Shown: positions 46,579 to 55,292, numbered from the stretch's first letter. The stretch is DNA of 64,000 nt from Sphingobium xenophagum NBRC 107872 (GCF_000367345.1 NZ_BARE01000027.1:43838-107837); one strand, 5' to 3'. Notes: generated by a model from the sequence alone, not told the origin. Numbers and translations: made by a program.

Positions 46579-47793
46579 TTACAGATATTTCAGCCACCAT
46601 ATGTCCTTGCGCCGCTGCTTGAGCTGCGCGAACCAGCGGGTGGGAAAGTAAAGCGGCAGGATCAATAGAGCGACCCAAATCCACACCGTGGAAAGATTGT
46701 CGACCCCGAACACCGTTCCTTTGGTCGGCCCGTAAAGGGCGAGCGCCACATTGTAGATCAGCTTCAGCACATAGAGATGCAGTATATAGAAGAACATCGG
46801 CGCCCCGCCCAGCAGCGCCAGATGCGGCATGACCGCGCTGTCCTCATATTTCTCGAACAGGGCGAGCAACAGGCAACCGGTGCCCACGGTCGGCATCAGG
46901 AACAGCAGGGATGGCGGATATTTGGTCAGTGCCAGGAAACTCATGACCGTACGCAAGGGCGTTTCCCCGACAAACCAGGGCTTGTCGCCGTAAATGTTGA
47001 GATAGCGGATCGCAACAAAGCCCAGGATCAGCCCAAGGCCGGTCATCAGCAGGCGGCGCATACGCCGCTGCGGATCGCTGCCCTTGGCAAACCAGGGTCC
47101 ACAGGCATAGCCCAGCAGGATGACGCCGATCCATGGCAGCACCGGATAGGTGGTCTTGATCGCCGCCCCGCCAAATTCGATGAGCGACCGCTGATGCAAA
47201 ATTGCCCAGGCGACATAGCCTGGCTGGTCTGCTGTCAGCCGAATGGGATCGAGCAGATTGTGCAGGCCCACGATCGCCAGTCCCACGCCAAATTGCGCGG
47301 CCCGCGGCAAATGCAGCAAGGCGGCCAGCGCGACCATCGAAATGCCGATCGCCCAGATCACCTGCAACCAGATCGCCGTCGGGGGGAAAGCGGGGGCCTG
47401 GGTCGGCCAGGCATAGCCGACCACGGTTACTTCGAGAAAGATCAGGAAAAGCCCGCGTTTGAGCAGAAATTCCGAAACCTGCCCCTTGCTGTGTGACTGG
47501 CCATAGAGCCAGGCCGACAGGCCGGTCAGTGCAACGAAGGTCGGCGCGCAGAAGGTGGATAGCAGCCGGGTGAAGAACAGGCCGGGATCGGTCGTGTTGG
47601 CATCGACCGGATCGGTCACCTGCATGTAAAGGAAAAAAGTCTCGCGCACATGGTCGACCAGCATGAACAGCATGACGAGGCCGCGCAGCGCATCGATCGC
47701 TATCAATCGCGTGCGCGCTTTGGCGGCTGCGACCGGTGGTGGCGCGCTTGTAGTAAATGGGGTGAGGGGCGCGTGGCCTGCAATGCTGCTCAT
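46579..47793 (-). CDS. DUF1624 / heparan-alpha-glucosaminide acetyltransferase-like membrane protein
   Basis: 404 residues, polytopic. ATG at complement 47793 has AAGGACAG eight bases upstream; an earlier in-frame start is possible. The first helix has RLIAIDALRGLVMLFMLVDHVRE, the family opening with its conserved histidine, and further helices run to the end. Members of this family transfer acyl groups across membranes. It lies after two small periplasmic proteins and before the siderophore receptor, so modification of a metal-uptake component is possible but unproven. Confidence 0.85.
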   Translation of the reverse strand: MSSIAGHAPLTPFTTSAPPPVAAAKARTRLIAIDALRGLVMLFMLVDHVRETFFLYMQVTDPVDANTTDPGLFFTRLLSTFCAPTFVALTGLSAWLYGQSHSKGQVSEFLLKRGLFLIFLEVTVVGYAWPTQAPAFPPTAIWLQVIWAIGISMVALAALLHLPRAAQFGVGLAIVGLHNLLDPIRLTADQPGYVAWAILHQRSLIEFGGAAIKTTYPVLPWIGVILLGYACGPWFAKGSDPQRRMRRLLMTGLGLILGFVAIRYLNIYGDKPWFVGETPLRTVMSFLALTKYPPSLLFLMPTVGTGCLLLALFEKYEDSAVMPHLALLGGAPMFFYILHLYVLKLIYNVALALYGPTKGTVFGVDNLSTVWIWVALLILPLYFPTRWFAQLKQRRKDIWWLKYL

Positions 47794-47920
47794 CGTCTGT
47801 CCTTCTTTTCCCTGCGTCACTCGCCCTTTGGCGGATACAGCGTGGAAGCTGTCATGTTGCGATCCGCCGCACGTCTGAGGAGCAAGACTGGCGGCGGATC
47901 GCTACGCATTTTCCCGCTCC

Positions 47921-48301
47921 TTACTTCGCCTGGAAGGTGGCGAAAGTCTTGGCGCCGCTCTTGTCGATCAGAGCGACGACAAGCTTCGCGTCTTTGGCGG
48001 CTTTGAAACCCGGTGCGGATAGTCTGTTGCCACCCGCCGGCGTCAAGACGGCCTCGGTCTTGGCCCCTGCAACAGTTTGGATAAGCTTTGCGGTATAGCC
48101 CACTGCTGCCAGCGGTTCATCCTCTTCGCTCAGATAGACGTCCACGCCCTTCGGCCCCGCGACCAGTTCGAACACGGTTTCGCCGGTCATCTGGACCATG
48201 CCGCCATGCTGCGGTTTCATGCTGCTGTGAGCTTGCAGCATCGCAGGTGCAGCAATCAGGGCGAGTGCGGCGATGCCGCTGCGGATATACTGGATATTCA
48301 C
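47921..48301 (-). CDS. Small periplasmic protein with N-terminal histidine motif, unknown function
   Basis: 126 residues. A signal peptide ends MLQA, so the mature chain should begin HSSMKPQHGGMV. The rest is a small beta-rich domain (VFELVAGPKGVDVYLSEED) with few aromatics. I do not recognise a named family. The His-Met-His opening resembles metal-binding N-termini. It is 24 bases downstream of a DUF4198 gene whose mature protein also begins with His. Confidence 0.8.
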   Translation of the reverse strand: MNIQYIRSGIAALALIAAPAMLQAHSSMKPQHGGMVQMTGETVFELVAGPKGVDVYLSEEDEPLAAVGYTAKLIQTVAGAKTEAVLTPAGGNRLSAPGFKAAKDAKLVVALIDKSGAKTFATFQAK

Positions 48302-48325
48302 GGCAAATCTCCGAACAGAATGATG

Positions 48326-49069
48326 TTATTCCGGCACGTGCGGCAGGACGAAACTCAGCGAAGCGCTATGCTCTATATGGTCCGCCTTCTTGTCATCGGA
48401 TTTTGCGACATAGATCGCCATCAGCACATTATTGCCCTGGTTGCGGACCTTGATCGTCGCAGTCCCGTCGGCAGCGGTCTTGGCGGGATTAACCTCGTCA
48501 GGATCGTTGACATAATCCTGCATTACGGTCGCACCGGCAATCGGCTGGCCCTTATAATAGACCCGCACCTTCATCGGTTCGCCCATCTTCTGCGGAATGG
48601 CGGTGCCCACCGGCACGACCTGCAACGTGTGGCCTTCATACAGCGGGATCTGCTTGGTCGGCATCTGCGTCAGATAGACGGCATATTTGAAATTATGTTC
48701 GGCCAATGTCGCATTGGGCACTTCGTCGCGGCCCTTATTGTGCCATTCGCCATCCGGCGTCTTGCTCCAATAGCCATAGTCCATAACTGCCGCGACGACG
48801 GCGATCGGTTCGTCGCTGTCGACCACCGGAATAGCCCCAGCCGCGCGCAGCGACGTATTGACTGGCGCACCGTCGGAGTCATAGCCGGTCACTGACTTGA
48901 CCAGCGGCAGGCGCTTGACCATGTCCAGATCGTCTGCGCCAACGCCGTAGATCAACGCGGTCTGCTTGGCGCGCTGCGCGAACCAGATGGCATGCGCGCC
49001 AGCGGGTGCCGTGGCGATGATCAGGGTAGATGCCGCAACAGCGGCTGTAACCATATGGGAAAAACGCAT
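48326..49069 (-). CDS. DUF4198 periplasmic protein (metal-uptake-associated)
   Basis: 247 residues with a signal peptide ending PAGA, leaving a mature N-terminus HAIWFAQ. Family features: GADDLDMVKRLPLVKSVTGYD, then a C-terminal immunoglobulin-like repeat GEPMKVRVYYKGQPIAGATV and DGTATIKVRNQGNN. DUF4198 proteins accompany nickel/cobalt or TonB-dependent metal uptake. Together with the following small protein and the receptor it suggests a periplasmic metal handover. The metal is unknown. Confidence 0.87.
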   Translation of the reverse strand: MRFSHMVTAAVAASTLIIATAPAGAHAIWFAQRAKQTALIYGVGADDLDMVKRLPLVKSVTGYDSDGAPVNTSLRAAGAIPVVDSDEPIAVVAAVMDYGYWSKTPDGEWHNKGRDEVPNATLAEHNFKYAVYLTQMPTKQIPLYEGHTLQVVPVGTAIPQKMGEPMKVRVYYKGQPIAGATVMQDYVNDPDEVNPAKTAADGTATIKVRNQGNNVLMAIYVAKSDDKKADHIEHSASLSFVLPHVPE

Positions 49070-49171
49070 CGGGCAGGTTCCTCGACAAAGGGGGCCAATT
49101 CCTGGATCGAGGCTATGCTGACGGCACGAACGAAAATTCTGAAAACGTCATTGATGCGACGTAAAAATGTC

Positions 49172-49212
49172 AAAAAGTTAGGGCCGGAGGAGCGATGTGC
49201 TTCTCCGGCCCT
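49172..49212 (-). terminator. Intrinsic terminator after the aldehyde dehydrogenase gene
   Basis: A fourteen-base-pair stem (49180-49193 with 49199-49212, one G-T mismatch) with a five-base loop lies 24 bases past the dehydrogenase stop. On the minus strand a TTTTT run follows closely. The plus side also has TTTTT, so it could work in both directions. Confidence 0.8.
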
Positions 49213-49236
49213 TTTTACGACCCGTCGGGATAATGA

Positions 49237-50655
49237 TCAGGCGTCGGCAAATTCCACTGAATTGACGATATGCGCCTGGGTATATTCCAGCAGCCCCGCC
49301 TCGCCCAGTTCCGCGCCCAGCCCGGACTGTTTCACGCCCCGGAACGGAATATTGGCATCGATCGCCAGATGCTGGTTCACCCAGACGGTGCCTGTGTCGA
49401 TCTTCATCGCGACATCCGTGGCGCGGGCCAGATCCTTGCCCCACACCGTGCCGCCCAGCCCATATTCGCTGTCATTGGCGCGGGCGATCACATCCTCAAT
49501 ATCGTCATATTTCAGCACCGGCAGCACCGGACCGAACTGTTCTTCGCGCACCAGGGGCGCATCATCGTCCAGATCGCGAACGATCGTGGGGGGAATGAAA
49601 TAGCCTGCCCGGTCGAGCGGCGCGCCGCCGGTCATCACCGTGCCACGCGAACGCGCATCCTCGATCAAGGCATTGACCTTGTCGAACTGCATCTTGTTCT
49701 GCACCGGACCGATCGTCGTGCCCTGCTTGGCCCCGTCATCGACGATCGCTTCATTGGCAAGCCGGGCCAACTCATCGCAAAATTCGTCATACATCGGGGT
49801 GGGGACATAGGCGCGCTTGATGGCGACGCAGATCTGGCCAGCATTGGTCATCGCGCCCTGATAGACTTTCTTCGCCGCCTGCTTGGCGTCGACATCGTCC
49901 ATCACGATCGCGGCATCATTGCCGCCCAGTTCCAGCGTAACCCGCTTCACCGTGCTGGCCGAGGACGCCATCACCTTCTTGCCGGTCGCGGTCGATCCGG
50001 TGAAAGCGACCTTGGCAATGTCGGGATGCCCGGTGATCAGCGCGCCCAGCTCATTCTGGTCGCACACGATGTTGAACACGCCGGGCGGCAGGATGGCCTG
50101 CGCCAGTTCGCCGAACAGCAGTGTGGTGAGCGGCGTCGTCGGCGCAGGCTTGGCGATCATCGTGTTGCCGGTCATCAATGCTGGCCCCAGCTTGTTCATC
50201 AGCAGAATTACCGGGAAATTCCATGGCGTGATCGACGCAACGACGCCCAGCGGCGTGCGATGTTCGACAACGCGGTTGCCACCTTCGTCCTTCAGCACCT
50301 TGGGTTCGATCCGCATCGCGGCAAATCCGCGCAGCGTGAACACGCTGCCCATGATCTCATAGCCAGCCTGATCGAGTGGCTTGCCCTGTTCAGCGGTCAG
50401 CAGGCTTGCAAACTCACCGATTCGCGCTTCCAGTGTGTCGGCCAGCTTGTTGACCAGCGCGGCCCGTTCATCGACCGGCAGCGCCGACCATGCAGGCTGG
50501 GCGCGTTTCGCGGCGGCGACGGCGCGCTCCAGCATCGCCTCGTCGGCCTTGGGCGCGGAAGCAAAGGCCGCGCCGGTCGCCGGGTTCACCACGTCGAAGG
50601 CGCTGACGCCCGGCACAAGTTCACCATCGATCAACAGGCGGTATTCATGATCCAT
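49237..50655 (-). CDS. Aldehyde dehydrogenase, vanillin/benzaldehyde type
   Basis: 472 residues from the ATG at complement 50655, with AAGGAG well spaced upstream. Blocks: ITPWNFPVILLMNKL, LELGGNDAAI (Glu242) and NAGQICVAIKR (Cys276). The ND after LELGG and the IKR after the cysteine are shared with aromatic aldehyde dehydrogenases such as sphingomonad vanillin dehydrogenase LigV. It would oxidise vanillin or syringaldehyde to the acid, which the O-demethylase at the right edge could then use. It is divergent from the MarR gene, and its likely promoter contains the shared operator. Confidence 0.9.
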   Translation of the reverse strand: MDHEYRLLIDGELVPGVSAFDVVNPATGAAFASAPKADEAMLERAVAAAKRAQPAWSALPVDERAALVNKLADTLEARIGEFASLLTAEQGKPLDQAGYEIMGSVFTLRGFAAMRIEPKVLKDEGGNRVVEHRTPLGVVASITPWNFPVILLMNKLGPALMTGNTMIAKPAPTTPLTTLLFGELAQAILPPGVFNIVCDQNELGALITGHPDIAKVAFTGSTATGKKVMASSASTVKRVTLELGGNDAAIVMDDVDAKQAAKKVYQGAMTNAGQICVAIKRAYVPTPMYDEFCDELARLANEAIVDDGAKQGTTIGPVQNKMQFDKVNALIEDARSRGTVMTGGAPLDRAGYFIPPTIVRDLDDDAPLVREEQFGPVLPVLKYDDIEDVIARANDSEYGLGGTVWGKDLARATDVAMKIDTGTVWVNQHLAIDANIPFRGVKQSGLGAELGEAGLLEYTQAHIVNSVEFADA

Positions 50656-50735
50656 TGTCGCTCTCCTTGAATGCAAGTCCTGATTTCGATCGGCTTTGCC
50701 TATCGCTTTGTGCGATGCGAGCCTGTAGCATGTAT

Positions 50736-50757
50736 TTGTGCGCCTGTGATACAATTT
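50736..50757 (-). promoter_or_regulatory. Operator/promoter copy 1 (MarR site)
   Basis: A 22-base sequence with core GCGCCTGTGATACAATTT, ends TTGT and ACAA. Read on the minus strand it forms the 17-base spacer between a -35-like TTGCCA and a -10-like CACAAA, aimed at the aldehyde dehydrogenase gene. It also lies 23 bases before the MarR gene, so autoregulation is likely. An identical inverted copy is at 51253-51274. Confidence 0.75.
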
Positions 50758-50779
50758 TGGCAAGAGGGTAAAGGCAACG

Positions 50780-51223
50780 ATGAAACAGGGGGCGGATCTT
50801 CGTGGACTGGTTGGTTATCAGGTCCAGCGTGCGCATCTCTTGATTGATACGGATGCGCGCGCCGCCATGGCGGCGCACGACCTCTCGCCCGCCAAGCTGA
50901 CGGCGCTCATCCTGATCCGCGACAATCCCGGCTGCGACCAGACTGCCCTGGGTCGGGCACTCAGCATCAACCGGTCGAGCGCGATGAAGCTGGTCAACAT
51001 ATTGGCGGAACGCGGGCTTGTCGAACGGCGGCCGGGTCGCGACTTGCGTACCAACGCGCTGTGGTTGACGGCCGAAGGGGAAGCGAAAGTGCCGGTCATG
51101 GTCGATGCGCTGCGCGTATCCGACGCGCGGATGACGGCCCGGCTGAGCGCCGAGGAAGTCCGCACGCTCAGTGCCTTGCTGCGCAAGCTTGGCCCAGTGC
51201 CGCGCGCCGCCAGCGCTGACTGA
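50780..51223 (+). CDS. MarR-family regulator (FerC-like)
   Basis: 147 residues: a winged helix with LSPAKLTALILIRDNPGCDQ, TALGRALSINRSSAMKLVNI as the recognition region and the wing RPGRDLRTNALWLTAEGE, flanked by dimerisation helices. In Sphingobium SYK-6 the ferulate genes are repressed by the MarR protein FerC and induced by the CoA thioester. Here the regulator lies between an aldehyde dehydrogenase and a FerA-like CoA ligase, and identical operator copies precede both. The same logic is likely. Confidence 0.92.
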   Translation: MKQGADLRGLVGYQVQRAHLLIDTDARAAMAAHDLSPAKLTALILIRDNPGCDQTALGRALSINRSSAMKLVNILAERGLVERRPGRDLRTNALWLTAEGEAKVPVMVDALRVSDARMTARLSAEEVRTLSALLRKLGPVPRAASAD

Positions 51224-51252
51224 CGGCCAAGGTGACGCAAAAGCGGTTGCGT

Positions 51253-51274
51253 AAATTGTATCACAGGCGCACAA
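51253..51274 (+). promoter_or_regulatory. Operator/promoter copy 2 (MarR site)
   Basis: The exact inverted copy of the 22 bases at 50736-50757. On the plus strand it fills the 17-base spacer between TTGCGT and CACAAT, aimed at the CoA ligase gene. Repressor bound here would block promoter recognition. Confidence 0.75.
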
Positions 51275-51339
51275 TGTTGGCGCGAAACAGCGGTTGATTC
51301 GAGCCGCTTCTACTGAAGAATTTCTGGGGAGAGACACGC

Positions 51340-53478
51340 TTGACCGACATGATCGACCTCGACCGGCCGACACTATCCATGGCGGCCCCCTCGCTCGACC
51401 GGTTGCTGCGGCCACGGTCCGTCGCGATCGTGGGTGCGTCGGACAAGCCGGGCGCTCTGGGTGCGTCGGTGCTGGCCAATCTGGTGCGGCAGGGCTTTGC
51501 TGGCGACATCCATCTGGTCAATCCCAAGCGTGCGGAAATCGGCGGCCGCCCCTGCGTCGCATCGGTTGATGATCTGCCCGAAGGTGTCGATGCCGCTGTT
51601 CTTGCCATCCCGCGCGCGGGCGTGCTCGACACGATGCGCGGCCTTGCCCGTCGCCATGTCGGCGCGGCCGTGATCTTTTCCGCCGGCTTTGCCGAGGATG
51701 GCCCGCAAGGTCTCGCCGACCAGCAGGAAATCGCGCGCATCGCCCGCGAAGCCGGTATGGTGGTGGAAGGGCCCAATTGCCTCGGCCTCGTCAACTTCCG
51801 CGACAATGTTTCGCTGACCTTCATCGAAATGCCGGAGGCGACGGCCCAGGGTGACCGCCGGGTGGGCATCGTTTCGCAATCGGGCGCCATGGCGGCTGTG
51901 CTGGCGACGACGATGATTCATCGCGACGTGCCGCTCAGCTGCTACATCTCCACCGGCAATGAAGCGGCCAGTGGGATCGAGGATTATCTTGCCCATCTGG
52001 TAGACGAGCCCGAAACCGCGGTGATCGCGATGATCGCCGAACATGTCCGCGATCCCGCCCGTTTCCTTGCCGCCGCCCGCGCGGCAAGGCTGGCCGGCAA
52101 GCAGGTGGTGCTGCTCCACCCAGGCCGCAGCGCGGCGGGCGCGGCCAGCGCTGCCACGCATACGGGCGCGATGGCGGGCGATCATGCCGTCATGGCGGTC
52201 CATGTCGAACGGGCGGGCGTCATCCTGGTCGACTCGCTGGAAGAATTGGGCGACGTGGCTGAAATGCTGGCGCGCAATGCGGCAATCGGCGCGGGCGGCA
52301 CCGGCATCATCGCTGAATCGGGCGCATTCAAGGCGATGATGCTGGACCTCTCCGAAGCGGTCGTGCTTGACCTGCCGACGCTGACCGACGCCGACAGCCC
52401 GGCGCTGCGCGCGGCGCTGCCCGATTTCGTTCCCGTCACCAATCCGCTCGATGTCACGGCGCAGGGGCTGGTCGATCCGGGCCTTTACGGTCGCACGCTT
52501 GCCGCTCTGGTCGAAGATCAGCGTATCGCCACAATCCTTTTGACCCTGATCCAGACCGACACCGGCACATCCCATGTCAAATTCACCGCCGTGCTGAATG
52601 CGCTCGCCACCCTCCGGCCAGACAAGCCCATCATAGTCGGCGGCGTTGATGAAGGCGGCGCAGTGTTTGCGGACGATCTTTCCGCTCTCCGTCAGGCAGG
52701 CGTCACCTATCTGCCGACTGCCGAACGCGCCGTGCGCGCGCTCGCCCGGATCAGCGCCGCTGCTGCGCGCGATTTCACGGCGGCCCCGCTGGACGCCGCT
52801 CCGGTTGCCGATCTGGCGCAGGTCGGCCATTCTATCCCGGAATATCGATCCAAGGCGATCATGGCGGAACATGGTATCGCCTTCCCTCGCTTCGCCATGG
52901 CGCAGAGCGTGGAAGATGCGATCGCTGCTGCCGAGACGCTGGGCTATCCTGTCGTTCTAAAGGCGCAGTCGCCAGACCTGCCGCACAAGAGCGACGCGGG
53001 CGGCGTTATCGTCGACCTTAAAAATCGCGACGAACTGGCCGAAGGCTGGGACAGGCTAGCCGCCAATATCGCAGCGTCCCGCCCCGATCTCGTGCTCGAC
53101 GGCGTGCTGGTGGAGGGGATGGCCGACAAGGGTGTCGAACTCATTGTCGGTGCGCGGAACGATCCGCACTGGGGCGCGACCGTCCTGGTCGGTTTTGGTG
53201 GCGTCGCGGCGGAATTGCTGCATGACGTCTGCCTGCTTCCGCCTGACCTGCCGCGCGACGCCATCATCGCCCGCATCCGCACGCTACGCATGGCGCCCTT
53301 GCTCGACGGCTTTCGCGGTGCGCCGGTCATGGACATCGGCGCTGTCGCCGACGTCGTCCAGCGCTTGGGCCGCATGGTCGCCGCCACGCCTGCCATTCGC
53401 GAGGTCGATCTCAACCCCGTCATTGTCTATCCCGAAGGACAGGGCGCGTTGGCGCTGGACGCTCTGATCTCGCTCTGA
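51340..53478 (+). CDS. ferA: ADP-forming acyl-CoA synthetase, feruloyl-CoA synthetase-like
   Basis: 712 residues, single-chain ADP-forming type. CoA-binding domain (SVAIVGASDKPGALG), succinyl-CoA-ligase-like domain with the phosphohistidine site ATHTGAMAGD (His274), and a C-terminal ATP-grasp domain (YPVVLKAQSPDLPHKSDAGG; GARNDPHWGATVLVGFGG). This is not an AMP-forming ligase. SYK-6 FerA belongs to the same superfamily. Start TTG at 51340 has GGGGAGAG at good spacing; ATG at 51349 is an alternative. The hydratase/lyase FerB, normally adjacent, is absent here. The gene symbol rests on family plus context, not on measured identity. Confidence 0.82.
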   Translation: MTDMIDLDRPTLSMAAPSLDRLLRPRSVAIVGASDKPGALGASVLANLVRQGFAGDIHLVNPKRAEIGGRPCVASVDDLPEGVDAAVLAIPRAGVLDTMRGLARRHVGAAVIFSAGFAEDGPQGLADQQEIARIAREAGMVVEGPNCLGLVNFRDNVSLTFIEMPEATAQGDRRVGIVSQSGAMAAVLATTMIHRDVPLSCYISTGNEAASGIEDYLAHLVDEPETAVIAMIAEHVRDPARFLAAARAARLAGKQVVLLHPGRSAAGAASAATHTGAMAGDHAVMAVHVERAGVILVDSLEELGDVAEMLARNAAIGAGGTGIIAESGAFKAMMLDLSEAVVLDLPTLTDADSPALRAALPDFVPVTNPLDVTAQGLVDPGLYGRTLAALVEDQRIATILLTLIQTDTGTSHVKFTAVLNALATLRPDKPIIVGGVDEGGAVFADDLSALRQAGVTYLPTAERAVRALARISAAAARDFTAAPLDAAPVADLAQVGHSIPEYRSKAIMAEHGIAFPRFAMAQSVEDAIAAAETLGYPVVLKAQSPDLPHKSDAGGVIVDLKNRDELAEGWDRLAANIAASRPDLVLDGVLVEGMADKGVELIVGARNDPHWGATVLVGFGGVAAELLHDVCLLPPDLPRDAIIARIRTLRMAPLLDGFRGAPVMDIGAVADVVQRLGRMVAATPAIREVDLNPVIVYPEGQGALALDALISL

Positions 53479-53486
53479 CCCTGCCT

Positions 53487-53562
53487 CCGTTCGCCCCGAG
53501 CGAAGCCGAAAAACGCCGGGCAGTGCCCTGAACGCCTCTCGACTTCGCTCGCAGCGAACGGG
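53487..53562. repeat. REP-like sphingomonad inverted repeat
   Basis: Two arms of about 25 bases, beginning CCGTTCGC at 53487 and ending GCGAACGG at 53562, are imperfect reverse complements sharing GAGCGAAG. They lie between the convergent CoA ligase and DUF3237 genes. Such GCGAAGTCGA-type palindromes are frequent extragenic repeats in sphingomonads. It may also serve as a terminator. Confidence 0.65.
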
Positions 53563-53573
53563 TGACGCTGCAT

Positions 53574-54077
53574 TTATGTCAGCGCATAATAGCGCAACAC
53601 ATTGCCATCGGCCCGCCGTTCACCAACGCCTATGAACACATGTTTGGTCAGCCAGTCATGCTTGCCGACAGGACATTCGAAAGTCGGATTGCCGCGCAGA
53701 TAATAGTCCTGCTGCTCGACAGGTTGCCCCTCGCCAAAGGCCCAGTCCCGCAATTTCGTCATCGTATCGGGCTTGCGCCCCCACAGGAAGCCGCGATTAT
53801 TGAGCAGGATCAGCGTGCCGTCCTCCTCCTCCAGCATATAGCGTGCATCGAACACCGCGACATCGTCAGGCCGGAAATAGGCATAATCGCCGCCCGATCC
53901 CGGAACGGCCTTGCCCCTGATCCTTGGCCCCTCGAACGTGCCGCCATCGACATAGACGGCGCTGCGATTGCCGCCCATCGGCGTATTCACGATCGTCTGC
54001 ACCCGCGGAAATTGCAGCCGTACCTCCATCGCAAATTCCAGTCGCGGATTATCCAGCGTCGAAAACATATCCGTCAT
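53574..54077 (-). CDS. DUF3237 family protein
   Basis: 167 residues, no signal peptide. The DUF3237 (UPF0311) barrel pattern is present: LEFAMEVRLQFPRVQTI, GGTFEGPRIRGKAVPGSGGDYAYF, DARYMLEEEDGTLILLNNRG, and PTFECPVGKHDWLTKHVFIG. The family function is unsettled; members cluster with aromatic and steroid degradation genes. It ends an apparent leftward set with an SDR and a SnoaL-like gene, 12 bases after the SDR. Confidence 0.88.
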   Translation of the reverse strand: MTDMFSTLDNPRLEFAMEVRLQFPRVQTIVNTPMGGNRSAVYVDGGTFEGPRIRGKAVPGSGGDYAYFRPDDVAVFDARYMLEEEDGTLILLNNRGFLWGRKPDTMTKLRDWAFGEGQPVEQQDYYLRGNPTFECPVGKHDWLTKHVFIGVGERRADGNVLRYYALT

Positions 54078-54089
54078 CCCAATTCTCCA

Positions 54090-54839
54090 TCATCCCAGTT
54101 CAAGCGTACCGCCATCGACGAAAAGGTTAGCCGCGGTGATAAAGCTCGCCTCGTCCGACGCCAGGAACAGCACCGCGCGGGCGACTTCCTCCGGTCGGCC
54201 CATCCGCTTCATTGGTACGGCATTGATCATGGCCTCGCGCATCGCTGCCACATCGGCCTCGCTCATCCCCGGATTGCGGTGGAGCAGGGGCGTTTCGATG
54301 GGACCGGGACTGACCAGATTGACGCGGATACCCTCGCTTACCAACTCGCCGGCAATCACCTTCATCGCTGCATAAAGCCCGCCCTTGGCCGCCGCATAGG
54401 CCGTATTGCCCGGTACGAACGCATGGCCCCCGATCGATCCGGTCGCGACGATCGATCCGCCCCGGCGCATCAGTCCCAACGCCTTCTGGATGGCAAACAC
54501 GCAGCCGCGCAGATTGACGCCATGGACATGATCCCAGTCTGCTGGTGCCATATCGCGCAAGCGGGCAAAGCCGCCGACGCCGGCATTCACGAACAATGTA
54601 TCGATCCGCCCGTCCTGTGCCGCGATGTCGGCCATCATCGCGTCCATCGCGTCCGGATCGGCAATGTCCGCGCGATAGCCTTTTGCGCCGGGGATGGTTG
54701 CCACCGCCGCGTCGATCGTCGCCTGATCGCGTCCGCTTATCCGCACGATCGCGCCCTCGGCGGCAAAGGCCTGGGCGCTTGCCAGACCGATGCCGCTATT
54801 GCCGCCGACAACCAGTATGATCTTGTCGCTGAACCGCAT
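54090..54839 (-). CDS. Short-chain dehydrogenase/reductase
   Basis: 249 residues from the ATG at complement 54839, with GGAG six bases upstream. Classical SDR features: VVGGNSGIGLASA for the cofactor, NAGVGG, the catalytic serine in ATGSIGGHAF and YAAAK. Ends GGTLELG. In lignin-dimer pathways such enzymes oxidise benzylic alcohols (LigD/L/N type), which is a plausible but unproven role. It lies 11 bases after the SnoaL-like gene, so both are cotranscribed. Confidence 0.9.
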   Translation of the reverse strand: MRFSDKIILVVGGNSGIGLASAQAFAAEGAIVRISGRDQATIDAAVATIPGAKGYRADIADPDAMDAMMADIAAQDGRIDTLFVNAGVGGFARLRDMAPADWDHVHGVNLRGCVFAIQKALGLMRRGGSIVATGSIGGHAFVPGNTAYAAAKGGLYAAMKVIAGELVSEGIRVNLVSPGPIETPLLHRNPGMSEADVAAMREAMINAVPMKRMGRPEEVARAVLFLASDEASFITAANLFVDGGTLELG

Positions 54840-54850
54840 CTCGCGCTCCG

Positions 54851-55240
54851 TCAAAAGGGGGAATTGGGGTTGGGGCTGTCTGTCGGCACATCCTGCACCA
54901 CATCCCAATGCTCGGCGATCAGCCCGTTTTCGACGCGGAAAATGTCGATCACGGCAAAACCAGGATCATCCGGCCGTCGCCGGACATGATAATGGACGAT
55001 CACATGATCGTCCTCGACAAAGCATCGCTTGATGTCGTGGACCGCGTCGGGATTTTCTCCGCGCACCTGCCGCAAAAACGCTTTGAGCGGCTCAGTCCCG
55101 GTATCGACCCATTGGTTGTGCTGGATATAATCAGGGGCCAGATAGCGGTCGACCGCGTCGGCATCCATGGGTTTGAGCACATGGTCGAACATCGCCATGA
55201 CGAGTTTGAGATTGCGCTCTTCCTGCTCTGTGCGGGCCAT
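54851..55240 (-). CDS. SnoaL-like polyketide-cyclase-fold protein
   Basis: 129 residues. Pattern: LAPDYIQHNQWVDTG, then VHDIKRCFVEDDHVIVHYHVRRRP and FAVIDIFRVENGLIAEHWDVVQDVP, the classic SnoaL/ester-cyclase C-terminus. Acid-base histidines and aspartates are kept. Substrate unknown. First gene of the leftward trio with the SDR and DUF3237, and divergent from another NTF2-like gene with a palindrome between. Confidence 0.9.
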   Translation of the reverse strand: MARTEQEERNLKLVMAMFDHVLKPMDADAVDRYLAPDYIQHNQWVDTGTEPLKAFLRQVRGENPDAVHDIKRCFVEDDHVIVHYHVRRRPDDPGFAVIDIFRVENGLIAEHWDVVQDVPTDSPNPNSPF

Positions 55241-55292
55241 ATCATCCTCATCCCATCTTTTCGCTGGCGTTTGATCGCCCTTTGCCGTTACG

